From contig CAWJYN010000003.1 of the NCBI GenBank assembly GCA_963847145.1, positions 930,001-994,000 on the forward strand: a DNA stretch of 64,000 nucleotides, in the 5' to 3' direction. The stretch's first letter is position 1. Each line of letters begins with the position of its first letter. The notes under the pieces were generated by a model. That model saw nothing but the letters and a program-made list of their open reading frames with translations. It ran no database searches and had not been told where the DNA came from. The translations under genes were made by a program, and so were the position numbers. The stretch is from JABFRJ01 sp963847145. Lineage in GTDB: Bacteria > Pseudomonadota > Alphaproteobacteria > Rhizobiales > Hyphomicrobiaceae. This document shows, one piece after another, positions 22,501 through 28,563 of this stretch.

Positions 22501-25500
22501 GAGGCGGATGCGCTGTTGGTGCACTTGATGGTGCCTGCGTAGGCGGTGCCGACGGTGGCGGTGGCGGGCAGGCCAGACAGATCCGGCACCATGTCTGAAC
22601 CGACGGCGCCGAGGGTGGTGGTGGCAGTGTTGTTCGCGCTGTTGCCGTCGTTGGTGGCACCGGTGGTGCCGGCGACGGTGGATGAGCCGGGCGTGGTCGG
22701 TGTGCCGGTGACAGAGCAGGTGATGGTGGCGCCGGGCGCAACAGACGTTGGCGTTGCGGGTGCGCAGGAGAATGTCAGCCCGGCCGGCAGGCCAGTGACG
22801 CTGCACGAGGCGGCGGTGGCGGTGATGGCCGGCGACGCGGCGTTCGAGCATGTGAACGAGCCGGTGTAGGGCACGCCGACGACAACGGTGGTGGGCAGGC
22901 CGCTGAGATTGATGCTCATGTCGGAAGCGTCAACGGCGACGGGCTTGGTGGCCGTATTGTTGCCGCCGCCGGTGGTGCCGCCATTGATGTCATTGGTGGC
23001 GCCGGTGGACGCAGTGACTGTGGCTGCGCCGGGTGCAGTGGGTGTGCCAGACACTGGGCACGAGATGCTGTCGCCAGCGGCGACGGTGGTGGGCGGTGCG
23101 GGCACGCAGGTGCCGACGGTGACGCCGGGTGGCAGGCCGGAGACGGAGCAGGTGGCGTTGGTTGCGCTGGCAGTGGCGGTGGCGCTGTTGGTGCACTTGA
23201 TGGTGCCTGCGTAGGCGGTGCCGACGGTGGCCGTGGCGGGCAAGCCGGTCAGATCCGGCTGCATGTCGGAGCCGGTTGCCGTGATGCTGGTTGTGGCGGT
23301 GTTGTTGGCGATAACGGGGTCGTTGGTGGCGCCAGTGGTGCCGCTGAGGTTGGAGCTGCCGACGGTGGTTGGCGTGCCGGAGACGGTACAGGTGATGGCG
23401 GCGCTTGGTGCGACGGTGGTCGGCGGGGTCGGCGCGCAGGATGTGCTGAGGCCAGCGGGCAGGCCGGTGACGGCGCAGGTGGCGGATGTGGCGGCGATGG
23501 CCGGCGACGCGGCGTTGGTACAGGTGAAGGTGCCGGAGTAGGGCACGCCGACTGACGCGGTGGTGGGCAAGCCGGCGAGACTGATGCTCATGTCGGAAGC
23601 GGCAACGGCGACGGACTGGGTGGCGGTGTTGTTGCCGCCGGCGGTGGTGCCGCCATTCGTGTCGTTGGTCGCGCCGGTGGTGGCGCTGACAGTGGCTGAG
23701 CCGCTGGCGGTGGGTATGCCGGAGACGACGCATGAAACGCTCGCGCCAGCGGCGACGGTGGCGGGCGGCGTCGGTGTACACGTGCCGACGGCGACGCCTG
23801 CGGGCAGGCCGGTGATGGCGCAGGTGGCGTTCGTCGCGCTGGCGGTGGCGGCGGCATTGTTGGTGCATTTGACGGTGCCACTGTAGGGCACGCCAGCGGT
23901 GGCGGTTACGGGGAGGCCAGAGAGGTCCGGCGTCATGTCGGAGCCGGTGATGGCGAGCGTCGTGGTGGCGGCGTTGTTGGCGGCGTTGCCGTCGTTGCCA
24001 GCGTTGGTGGAGCCGGTGAGTGCTGAGCTGCCAACGGCAGTGGGCGTGCCGGAGACGGTGCAGGTGATGACGGCCGAAGGCGCAAGCGAGGCAGCAGGAA
24101 CGGTGGGCGAGCACGTGGTTGTCAGGCCAGCGGGCAACCCTGCAAGAGCGCAGGTGGCGTTGGTGGCGGCGAGTGCGGGGGCTGCGGCGTTGGTGCAGGT
24201 GAAGGTGCCGGTGTAGGGCACGCCGATGCTGCCGGTGGTCGGCAGCCCCGACAGGCTGATACTCATGTCGGAGGCGGCCGTCGCCACAGCTTTGGTGGCC
24301 GTGTTGTTGCCGCCCGCAGTGGTGCCGCCGTTGCCGTCGTTGGTGGCGCCGGTGGTGGCGGTGACAGTGGCGGAGCCGGGTGCTGTTGGCGTGCCGGAAA
24401 CGGCGCACGAAATGCTGGCACCGGCGGCAACAGTTGCTGGTGGAGTGGGTGTGCATACGCCAACGGTGACGCCGGGCGGCAGGCCGGAGACGGTGCAGGT
24501 GGCGGCCGTAGCGCTCGCGGTGGCGGTGGCGCTGTTGGTGCACTTGACGGTGCCCGAATAGAACGTGCCGACAGTGGCTGTGGCAGGCAAGCCGGTGAGA
24601 TCCGGCTGCATATCGGACCCGACGGCCGTGATGGTGGTGGTGGCCGTGTTGTTGGCGGCGTTGGCGTCGTTGCTGGCACCGGTGGTGCCGGAGAGTGTGG
24701 ATGCGCCGAGCGCGGTGGGTGTGCCGGAGACGGTACAGGTGATGCTGGCGCCGGGCGCGACCGCGACTGGCGGCGTTGGCGCGCATGACGTGGTGAGGCC
24801 GGCGGGCAAGCCCGAGACGGCGCACGTCGCGGCGGTGGCACCGAGCACGGGGGCTGCCGCATTCGAGCAGGTGAAGGTGCCTGAGTAGGGCGTGCCGACC
24901 GTTGCCGTTTTCGGCAGCGCGCTGAGGTCGATCGACATGTCGGCGGCGGAGTTGACGAACGTACAGGTGATGGTCTGGCCGCCGCCGCCGAGGGCTGCGG
25001 CAGCGAGAGTGAGTGTGCTGCCGGCCGTTGTGGAAGCGACGACGACATTTTTCTGATCGAGACACGATGTGGAGGTGAGGGTGTAGGGCGCGGTGACGGT
25101 CTCGGTGATGGTGACCGGCTGGGTGATGTTGGGAATGGTAGAGGCGGCTGAAGCGGCGGGGTTGGCAGTGCCGGTGTTCAGGCTGGCGGCGGCGACGCCG
25201 TTAGTGCCAGTGAAGGCGAAGGTGCTGGTGCCGCCAATGGATTGCTTACGGATGACAACCTTGGTGTCCGGCATGGACAGCAGGAAGTTGATACCGTCGC
25301 CGACGGTGCCGTTGGCAGTGCCCGCCCAGCTGACGGTGAAGGTCAGCCTGGTGATACCGGTGCCGGTGTACAAAACAGAACCGCAGCCCGCGGAGGTGTT
25401 GTCACCGGCGACGCAGGCACCGGTTGTCTGCGTGCCGGATGTGGCGCGCTGGAAGGTGTTGCCGGTGAGGATGAACTGGCTGTTGCCACCAAGCAGGGAG

Positions 25501-25967
25501 GGCGTTACCGAGCCACCGATGGCGGCAAAGCTGGAGAGATTCCACGTGGTGGTCGAGACGTTGGTACCGCTGGTGCCTGCTAAGCGGTCGACGTGGAGGA
25601 CAGGGTTGTTGATCGGCTTTGAGAAAGTGATCGTTACGGTCTGCGTCGTGCCATAGGGCGAGGGATCGATGAAGATGGCGGGTGCGCCAGCGACAGTGCT
25701 GCCGTAAGGGTCGGCCCAAAAGTTCGTCGGGTTCATCGTTGCCGCAGAGGGCGGCAGGTTCTGCGTCGTCACGCCGGACATGGTGACGGTGACACCGGCC
25801 ATCGTGGCAGTGCCCCCATTGGCAGTGGCCGTCCAGGTGCCGGTCGAAGCGGCTAAGGCCGGCTGCGCGAGGCCGAGCGCCAACAGGGCGATGGCGATCG
25901 CGGTGTTGCTCCAGCGCTTGAAGCGGCCCAGGGGTGCGGCGGGCGCGAGATTTTTGGCATGCGGCAT
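10461..25967 (-). CDS. Giant DUF11-repeat surface adhesin with SdrD-B-like and OmpA-like C-terminal domains (frameshifted end)
   Basis: As read, 5,168 residues. The start at 25967 gives a basic N-terminus and a signal peptide ending ALAAS. Next come an anchor-type beta domain (residues 40-230) and a SpaA-like domain (230-335). Thirteen repeats of about 112 residues follow, starting DMSIDL or DMQPDL in strict alternation (nt 24,945-20,590). Then come 26 repeats of about 108 residues of the DUF11/DUF7507 type (nt 20,590-12,130), each with VTNxGN, a TCPxLP/AGGLAP core and TQADxDAG. Last are a distinct beta domain, a DUF11 domain (about residues 4,760-4,880), an SdrD-B-like domain with GKVFDDVDRSG, and a degenerate OmpA-like domain with FEPGGTRLMP. 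Near 10,740 the frame breaks: removing one C from a CCCCC run yields a tail ending VETEIYADRSAQK with a stop at 10682-10684, giving 5,094 residues and a clean gap to the next gene. As written, the last 90 residues are cysteine- and arginine-rich nonsense overlapping the next gene. Probably an exported adhesin or matrix protein. Confidence 0.88.
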   Translation of the reverse strand: MPHAKNLAPAAPLGRFKRWSNTAIAIALLALGLAQPALAASTGTWTATANGGTATMAGVTVTMSGVTTQNLPPSAATMNPTNFWADPYGSTVAGAPAIFIDPSPYGTTQTVTITFSKPINNPVLHVDRLAGTSGTNVSTTTWNLSSFAAIGGSVTPSLLGGNSQFILTGNTFQRATSGTQTTGACVAGDNTSAGCGSVLYTGTGITRLTFTVSWAGTANGTVGDGINFLLSMPDTKVVIRKQSIGGTSTFAFTGTNGVAAASLNTGTANPAASAASTIPNITQPVTITETVTAPYTLTSTSCLDQKNVVVASTTAGSTLTLAAAALGGGGQTITCTFVNSAADMSIDLSALPKTATVGTPYSGTFTCSNAAAPVLGATAATCAVSGLPAGLTTSCAPTPPVAVAPGASITCTVSGTPTALGASTLSGTTGASNDANAANNTATTTITAVGSDMQPDLTGLPATATVGTFYSGTVKCTNSATATASATAATCTVSGLPPGVTVGVCTPTPPATVAAGASISCAVSGTPTAPGSATVTATTGATNDGNGGTTAGGNNTATKAVATAASDMSISLSGLPTTGSIGVPYTGTFTCTNAAAPALAATNATCALAGLPAGLTTTCSPTVPAASLAPSAVITCTVSGTPTAVGSSALTGSTNAGNDGNAANNAATTTLAITGSDMTPDLSGLPVTATAGVPYSGTVKCTNNAAATASATNATCAITGLPAGVAVGTCTPTPPATVAAGASVSCVVSGIPTASGSATVSATTGATNDTNGGTTAGGNNTATQSVAVAASDMSISLAGLPTTASVGVPYSGTFTCTNAASPAIAATSATCAVTGLPAGLSTSCAPTPPTTVAPSAAITCTVSGTPTTVGSSNLSGTTGATNDPVIANNTATTSITATGSDMQPDLTGLPATATVGTAYAGTIKCTNSATATASATNATCSVSGLPPGVTVGTCVPAPPTTVAAGDSISCPVSGTPTAPGAATVTASTGATNDINGGTTGGGNNTATKPVAVDASDMSINLSGLPTTVVVGVPYTGSFTCSNAASPAITATAASCSVTGLPAGLTFSCAPATPTSVAPGATITCSVTGTPTTPGSSTVAGTTGATNDGNSANNTATTTLGAVGSDMVPDLSGLPATATVGTAYAGTIKCTNSASASASAINASCSVSGLPPGVTVGTCVPAPPATVAAGASISCPVTGTPTAPGSSTVTATTGATNDVNGGTTTGGNNQLTKSVAVDASDMSIDLTGLPTTLSVGTPYSGTFVCKNGASPLITATAASCAVTGLPAGLSTSCTPVLPASVAPGAQILCTVTGTPTTPGTSTVNGTTGASNDGNAGNNTATATLTTTGSDMQPDISGLPLTATVGTAYSGTIKCTNNATATAGAASATCAVTGLPPGVTVGTCTPAPPATVAAGTSISCPVSGTPTASGSTTVTVTTGATNDVNGQAANGGNNQTTASIAVSGSDMRIDLSGVPTTLNVGVPYTGTFTCTNAASPAITATAAACGVSGLPAGLTTSCTPTPPATVAPGAQISCAVTGTPTTPGSSTVNGTTGAANDPNIANNTATTTLATNGSDMTPDLSGLPATATVGALYTGTVTCTNNAAATATALNATCSVTGLPAGVTVGTCTPTTPASVAPGGTISCPVSGTPTTTGSNTVTATTGATNDTNGGTTTGGNNQATTSIAVGGSDMSIDMSGLPTLVGIGQPYTGTYTCTNAATAAASAIAATCALSALPPGLSASCAPSTPTTVAPGASIVCTVTGTPTANGSTTVPGTTGATNDGNPSNNTASIDIAVTDPILSFAKSTTSTGFTAPGVSIPFSYRVTNGGPVTLFAAITVADTKIPTISCPALPGTGLAPGAFITCTASYLTTQADVDAGVVTNTAAAKSGVTLSPSDSVTVPATRTPSISLLKGTAATGFAAAGTTVTYTYQVTNTGNTTLTTPVTISDNKIASVTCPALPAGGLTLGNSITCSGVYTISQADMDAGSVTNIASAASGALASNTSSVTLNAMQSSALTLLKTSATTSFTAPGVSIPYNFKVTNAGNVTLTSAITVTDPKVPAVSCPALPAGGLAPAAFITCTGSYTTTQADVDAGGVSNTASAQSGLTTSPTSIFTINASQFPALTVLKTSTTSSFSAPGVSIPYSYRVTNAGNVTLTSTVTVTDNKIASVTCPSIGAGLAPGAFITCTGSYLTTQADVDAGGVTNAASSKSGTTTSPTVTLPIPATQTPSIGLTKTASPTTFTAPGVAIAYTYVVRNTGNTTIPASNAVTVADNKIASVSCPSIPVGGLAPNATLTCTASTITTQADVDAGSIVNIASATAGALTSPNATATATATQTPALKIVKDTTTASISAVGVSVPYTFVVTNAGNTTLTAAVTVTDNKIATVTCPALPAGGLAPNASITCTGSYTTTQADLDAGSVVNTAVAKSGTVTSPGGSHTLPASQNHGLTMTKAASPTSFAATGVTISYTYVVRNTGNVTLPPATVITVSDNKLATVSCPALPATGLAPNATLTCTATYLTKQSDLDAGSITNSASATDGVATSPTVSATVTATQTPALSIVKATTTANFSATGVSVPYTFKVTNTGNITLTSAVTVTDSKIAAITCPSVGTGLTPGAFITCTGSYLTTQADLDAGSVVNTASAKSGATTSPTDSHTLPAVLAPALTLIKSSTTAAFTAPGVTISYSYKVSNSGNTTLTSAISVTDDKIASVTCPALPAGGLAPAAFITCTGSYLTTQADVDAGAITNTASAASGSVVAPLKSLTINATQTPALTVLKTSSAASFSTIGASIPYSYKVTNAGNTTLTSAIAVTDNKIASVACPALPAGGLAPAAFITCTSSYMTTQADIDNGGVTNAAFAKSGPTTTSPTVNLTVPSAQSPALTVIKSSTTSNFNAANITIPYSYLVTNTGNSTLTAAVTVADNKIASISCPSIAPGLAPGAAITCTGSYLTTQADVDAGGITNTASAKSGLTTSPATSLTINSTRTPKLSIAKSTTATTYTTLNEVIPYSFVVTNAGNTTLTAAISVSDSKIASVSCPSIGAGLIPGASITCSANYTVTQADIDGGNVLNTASAISGLITSPTVTVTLTGSQTPKLTITKSSATSLVTTLNQSITYSFDAKNTGNVTLTKPVVITDSKIGTITCPVGAGLAVNATITCTATYNATQADFDSGNVVNTATASSGTATTTVGSNTVGLTIPVDQKPQLTLAKTAPPAPYATVGQTITYTFAAQNTGNVTITTPISISDDKIASVTCPALPAGGLLVGATHACSGTYTITQADLDAGILVNTATAKSGTTTSTPPTVHTQNGTQTHALTLTKTPSTSTYATVGASISYTYVVRNTGNVTIPASASVSVSDNKISSVSCPGLPAGGLAPNATLTCTAAYVITQADLDAGSVVNMATATDGTATSPQVTATVTATQAPALKIAKDTATTSFTAVNVSVPYTFVVTNTGNVTLTAAITVADTKITAVTCPPIAPGLAPGASVTCNGSYLTTQADLDAGSVVNVATAKSGTTTSPISSHSLPAAQNRALTLAKSGSPTTFAANNTTITYTYVVTNSGNITIPAASPISVTDNKLGALSCPAIPAGGLAPTQTLTCTATYATKQSDLDAGSITNVASATDGVVTSPLVSATVNAVQNPSLGVVKATTATTFSTVGQSIPYTFAVTNTGNVTMTAAVTVTDNKIASVSCPALPSAGLAPAASIACTGAYLITQADIDAGSVVNTAYAKSATTTSTPPFTHTLNGAQTPALTIQKSTTTTAFSATGVSIPYSYKVINAGNVTLSSAITVTDDKIASVTCPALPAGGLAPTQFIICTGSYLTTQADLDAGKVTNVAAASSGGTTSPTGTATVNATKLPALTLVKSTTATSFATLGGSIAYTYQVTNSGNVTLTSAITIADNKIASVACPALPAGGLVPGASLTCLGNYTITQADLDAGKVINIASASSGTATSSNATVTVNAAQTPALSVVKASTTTSFTTLGASIPYSYKVTNAGNVTLTAAITVADNKIAAMTCPALPVGGLAPQAFITCTGSYTVTQLDLDAGTITNTATASSGATTSPTTSLSINAAQAPALTIVKSSPSTVFTSAGTVIPYSYLVTNAGNVTLTSAISVTDNKIASVTCPALPAGGLAPNASITCTGTYTTGQADVDAGSVSNTASAKSGSTISPTGGLTINAAQAPGLSITKSTTTTSFALPNTSITYSYKVINSGNTTIAAPVSVFDNKIAVVTCPALPAGGLVPNAFITCTGAYATTQADLDAGGVTNIASAKSGSTTSLASNVTVPAVQAPALGISKSTVTLTFGKVGTYIPYSYRVTNLGNTTLTAALTVTDNKISSIICPALPVGGLAPNASIICTGGYLTTQADLDAGSLVNTATAASGALLSPTVNFTVIAAQSPALSLQKSSSVTTFSVLGASIPYNYKVTNTGNITITAPISVTDDKIAAITCPGLLPAGLAPNGFITCTGSYMVTQADLDAGSITNIASAKSGTLVSPPVTYTIVGTQSPALAIVKSSTATTFVIAGEVLPYSYQVTNTGNVSLLTAITVTDNKIPSVSCPGLPSGGLAPNAVITCTGTYAVTQLDLDAGSVTNTASAKSSTVSSPVVSLTINATQRPDFKIVIVTTNPNAIATNNGDGTFTGSFEIKLTNNGNVDLTNVQVIDDYLAQLPKGASVKLARLRSIVSSSRGALGTTNPLFTATATSPNLFTGSGEKLDVGEVITFRLDITFDPGPNPSSGGFGNTVVGKTAFNGTGISTTATRTSSSPLGFVANAPLIVSKVTPKTDIARGELVPYTITVRNAGDVTRTGVTLIDVMPAGFKYRVTSASIDGIAREPVINGRTLSWPNVTIATAKPLVLKLVLIAGAGIGMGEFTNEAWVTDGTGTVLSNVGRATVRMIGDPTFDCTDIIGKVFDDVDRSGYATDGKRGIANVRLVTARGQLITTDAEGRFHIACADIPESDRGTNFILKLDERTLPTGYRMTTENPRVIRITAGKMAKINFGAAITRVARLELADAAFEPGGTRLMPKWQEGLPKIFDALKQERSVLRISYRRRLQEDNALAEARVKALADAIREQWKREGTPYITARRNRNLRRPQCAEVKDCAPHPSKTECLGSSVALRQSPTSGVARRRSHQVLASGASCAPSGEFNDTGASHPRPSADANRFCCSALRAR
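10682..10741 (-). other. Probable frameshift and true C-terminus of the giant adhesin
   Basis: On the minus strand a run of five C (plus-strand G at 10737-10741) sits where the OmpA-like homology stops. Dropping one base gives 18 further family-like residues (ending IYADRSAQK) and TAA at 10682-10684. The corrected gene length is an exact multiple of three (15,285 bases). Either a homopolymer sequencing error, a real inactivating indel at the extreme C-terminus, or, less likely, +1 ribosomal slippage on CCC-C. Confidence 0.7.
12130..24945 (-). repeat. Tandem coding repeats: 13 x ~335 bp then 26 x ~325 bp
   Basis: The two blocks encode the adhesin's repeat domains. The 335-bp units (24,945 to 20,590) alternate between an A type (DMSI/DMRI) and a B type (DMQPD/DMTPD/DMVPD). 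The B units carry an extra NGGTT(A/T)GGNN insertion before the next unit. The 325-bp units (20,590 to 12,130) are of one general kind with diverged sequence. Similar neighbouring units suggest growth by unequal recombination. Confidence 0.9.
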
Positions 25968-26598
25968 CGGCAAGGTTCCGGAGGTGTCGGCATGGATCGT
26001 CCTGGCCAGCCGGTGGGGCGGGCCAAACTCACGCGACAAAACCGCAACGAACACCTCCAACACCTGCACCTGACCTCATGGCACCCGCCGTCCTGCGACG
26101 GCGGGGGACCCACTGTCGGGATGACTGCAGGTTCAATGTCCATGATACCTCAACCCCAGCATGCGGGAATTGACAGGCGCACGCACCGAACAGCAACTTT
26201 AAATTGTGGTTACTTTTGACTGATTTGAACGGTTTATTCAACTTTTAGTTGCATTGTTAGTCAGTGACCTTCGAATTTGCGCTTTTCTTGTGAATTAAAA
26301 TTAATGTTTTTCAATACTTTATCTCAATTTTTCTTGGCTGCGGCAGCGGGACATATCGTGTCCGCACGTTGAGCGTGTGGTAGCTGGGAAAACGTTAACA
26401 AGATATTACCAGCGGTCCGCACGAGACGCGGGCTGGACCGGAAGCCTAAAGTTGTGACCTTGAAGGACCCTATTGCCAGCTATTTCGGCGATATTTTTGT
26501 GCCTAATGCCTCTGCAATTAATGGTATTACCCTGCTCCAAACGGATATTTCTTGAGCAATTGGTCACGAATGGCGCCTGATTTCCGCGCCGAAGCGAA
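25968..26598. other. AT-rich spacer upstream of the giant adhesin
   Basis: No gene is seen. A perfect 9-bp stem hairpin lies at 26084-26105 (CCCGCCGTC, loop CTGC, GACGGCGGG), part of a REP-like element. From about 26,190 to 26,410 the base composition drops sharply to AT-rich, unlike everything around it. This is the most likely place for the adhesin promoter and its regulatory sites, but I cannot pick out a convincing -35/-10 pair. Confidence 0.5.
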
Positions 26599-27000
26599 TC
26601 ACTTCGCCGTGGCCGGGGCGTCGCGCACGCCCATGACTTCGAGCGTCGCAAGGACAGCAACGGCGACGGCCTGAGCGCTGACGAACGCGACACCGAGCGC
26701 ATTCGGGCTGACGGCCCCTGCAATCAGCAACCACACGCTGGTCAGCACCCAACCGACGTTGCCGATGACGATCAGCCAGACGCCGAAGGGCCAGACGGGC
26801 GCGCGGGCGGCGACGAAGACGATGAAGGCAGCGATGGGGAACAGGCTGAGGCCGGCTGCCGACAAAAGCCCGGACGGGAGCTGCGTCAGGCTGGAGAGCG
26901 GTTGGGCGCCGAGGGCCATCAACAGGCCGGTGGCGATGCACGTGGCGGCATCGATGCGGAGGACGGTGCGGAGAAAGTTGGGATGGTGTTGGATCGACAT
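26599..27000 (-). CDS. Small four-helix integral membrane protein
   Basis: A 133-residue protein with four hydrophobic segments and short loops (LLMALGA, FPIAAFIVFVAA, GVWLIVIGNVGWVL, VAFVSAQAVAVAVLA). The N-terminus MSIQHHPNFLRTVLRIDAA matches a common family of uncharacterised proteobacterial inner-membrane proteins. The start at 27000 has GGAG about ten bases upstream; ATG at 27012 and a GTG/ATG further up are alternatives. It is divergent from the XRE regulator at 27160, with about 160 bases between them, so it is a likely target of that regulator. Function unknown. Confidence 0.75.
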   Translation of the reverse strand: MSIQHHPNFLRTVLRIDAATCIATGLLMALGAQPLSSLTQLPSGLLSAAGLSLFPIAAFIVFVAARAPVWPFGVWLIVIGNVGWVLTSVWLLIAGAVSPNALGVAFVSAQAVAVAVLATLEVMGVRDAPATAK

Positions 27001-27159
27001 GATGGGCTCCATGGTGGTTCGCGTTGCAGGTGAGCCGATGATGCGCATTGCGGTTGGTGTGTGCGATTAAGTGGGAGGTAATGGCGGTGCTGTTTCTTTC
27101 ACGGCTGATTACCTGCGAGGTTATTGACCCGAGGCGTGATCCGCTTTCACTCTGAGCGC

Positions 27160-27966
27160 ATGAGCCAAACAACGACATCCGTCGGCGCGCTGGTGCGATC
27201 GTGGCGCGAGCAAAGGCACGTGAGCCAGCTCGATCTGGCGAGCGACGCGGAGATTTCGCAGAAGCATCTGAGCTTCATCGAAAGCGGGCGCTCGGCGCCA
27301 TCTCGCGAGATGGTGCTGCTGCTGGCGGACCATCTCGATGTGCCGCTGCGCGAGCGCAATGTGCTGCTGCTGGCGGCGGGGTATGCGCCGATTTTTCGCG
27401 ACCGGCCGCTGAGCGATCCAGCACTGCAGCGGGCTTGTGCGGCGCTCGAGCTGGTGCTGAAGGCGCACGAGCCCTATCCGGCGTTTACGGTAGACCGGCA
27501 ATGGACCATGATCGCCGCAAACGGTGCCGTTGCGCCGCTGCTCGGTGCGGTCGATGCCGCATTGCTGCAGCCGCCGGTCAACGTGATGCGGCTGAGCCTG
27601 CACCCGCATGGGCTGGCGCCGCAGATTGTCAATCTTGGCGAATGGCGCGCGCATCTGCTGGACCGCTTGCGCCGGCAGTGGCGGGTGACGCGTGATCCGA
27701 TGATCGATGAACAGCTCAAAGAGTTGAGTGCCTATCCGGGCGGCGCTGCGAAAACGGCAGAGCGGAGCGCGCCCAGCTTGCCTGACGAGATCGCGGTACC
27801 GCTGCGGCTCAGAACTTCTGGCGGAGTGCTTTCGTTCCTCAGCACAATCACGGTGTTCGGCACGGCGGTGGAGATCACGCTCTCAGAGTTGTCGCTGGAG
27901 GCGTTCTACCCCGCCGATGAGGCAACGGCGCAGGCGATGCAAGGGATGCGAGCGGCGGCGAGGTGA
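27160..27966 (+). CDS. XRE-family regulator with MmyB-like ligand-binding domain
   Basis: A 268-residue transcription factor. Residues 8-65 form a Cro/C1-type helix-turn-helix (VSQLDLA, then ISQKHLSFIESGRSAPSREMV). The rest matches the MmyB-like PAS-type domain that binds small hydrophobic ligands (YPAFTVDRQWTMIAAN, NVMRLSLHPHGLAP, then FLSTITVFGTAVEITLSELS). Such proteins usually control an adjacent, divergent gene for a dehydrogenase or membrane protein. Here the divergent gene encodes a four-helix membrane protein. The start at 27160 is chosen because the HTH homology begins shortly after; the upstream extension is poor. Confidence 0.9.
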   Translation: MSQTTTSVGALVRSWREQRHVSQLDLASDAEISQKHLSFIESGRSAPSREMVLLLADHLDVPLRERNVLLLAAGYAPIFRDRPLSDPALQRACAALELVLKAHEPYPAFTVDRQWTMIAANGAVAPLLGAVDAALLQPPVNVMRLSLHPHGLAPQIVNLGEWRAHLLDRLRRQWRVTRDPMIDEQLKELSAYPGGAAKTAERSAPSLPDEIAVPLRLRTSGGVLSFLSTITVFGTAVEITLSELSLEAFYPADEATAQAMQGMRAAAR

Positions 27967-28074
27967 TGTCAGCAGCCTGGACTACGCCCGCCGTAATGCA
28001 GCCTGCCGTTATGGAGTCGGCGCGCTCCAGCGCTTCTGAACTTCTGAACTTCTGAACTTCTGCACTGGATGGCT

Positions 28075-28338
28075 TTACTCCTGCTCCATCAACAGCCGCA
28101 CGTCTTCTCCGATGACTTTCATGCGCTCGTCGTAGATGCCGACGGTGCCGCGGAACATCACGAGCATGGCGGCACTGTCGCGGCCCTGGCGGCGGACGAG
28201 AACTTCGAGTTTTTCCATACGACCCTCGAGGGCGCTCATGCGGCCCTTCACTTCCGACATGTCGGACTTCATGTCCGTTATGTCGGATTGGATGCGCCTG
28301 AGGATATCAAACATTGCAGATTGGACACTATCAGGCAT
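28075..28338 (-). CDS. Small coiled-coil protein
   Basis: An 87-residue protein with an amphipathic heptad pattern running MFDILRRIQSDITDMKSD, then MSEVKGRMSALEGRMEKLEVLVRR. This kind of coiled coil is common in short rhizobial proteins of unknown role. The start at 28338 gives the compact version; the frame stays open to 28455 but that part overlaps a REP-like repeat. No membrane segment. It could be a multimerising accessory protein, but its partner is not apparent. Confidence 0.6.
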   Translation of the reverse strand: MPDSVQSAMFDILRRIQSDITDMKSDMSEVKGRMSALEGRMEKLEVLVRRQGRDSAAMLVMFRGTVGIYDERMKVIGEDVRLLMEQE

Positions 28339-28424
28339 CAAAAGAACATAGCATAAACATTGATACTTGGCAAGCTTCTGAAACTGGAGATCGTTGCTTT
28401 CAATCTGCCCGCCAAGTTGCGCTG

Positions 28425-28460
28425 GCTTGCCGTGGGTGCCGGCCTGCGCCGGCATGACGA
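28425..28460 (+). repeat. REP-like palindrome fragment
   Basis: The segment contains TGCCGGCCTGCGCCGGCATGACGA, split by short breaks as GTGCCGGCC-TGC-GCCGGCATGAC, a common bacterial REP core with a 7-bp stem. It lies between the coiled-coil gene and the displaced uvrB tail. Confidence 0.6.
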
Positions 28461-28471
28461 ATTCCGCGAGT

Positions 28472-28553
28472 CCTCAATCCCCTGGCCGCCTTATTTTCTT
28501 GCGGCGGCCGCCGCTGCGGTCTTTGACGTGGCTGATTTCGACGTCGATGGTGC
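28472..28553 (-). repeat. Displaced copy of the uvrB 3' end
   Basis: This 82-base segment matches 29125-29206, at the end of uvrB, without gaps at a constant offset of 653 (about 72 of 82 identical by hand alignment). In its open frame it encodes TIDVEISHVKDRSGG followed by RRKKIRRPGD and a stop, closely resembling the UvrB tail. The toxin's stop codon (28564-28566) is in the same frame just upstream, so the tail would be added if that stop were read through. The two copies bracket the toxin-antitoxin pair. Confidence 0.85.
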
Positions 28554-28563
28554 CGGCACTCTG

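Noticed and set aside
28339..28455. N-terminal extension of the coiled-coil protein
   Set aside because: The extra residues are translated from a REP-like repeat and are unlike the coiled-coil part.
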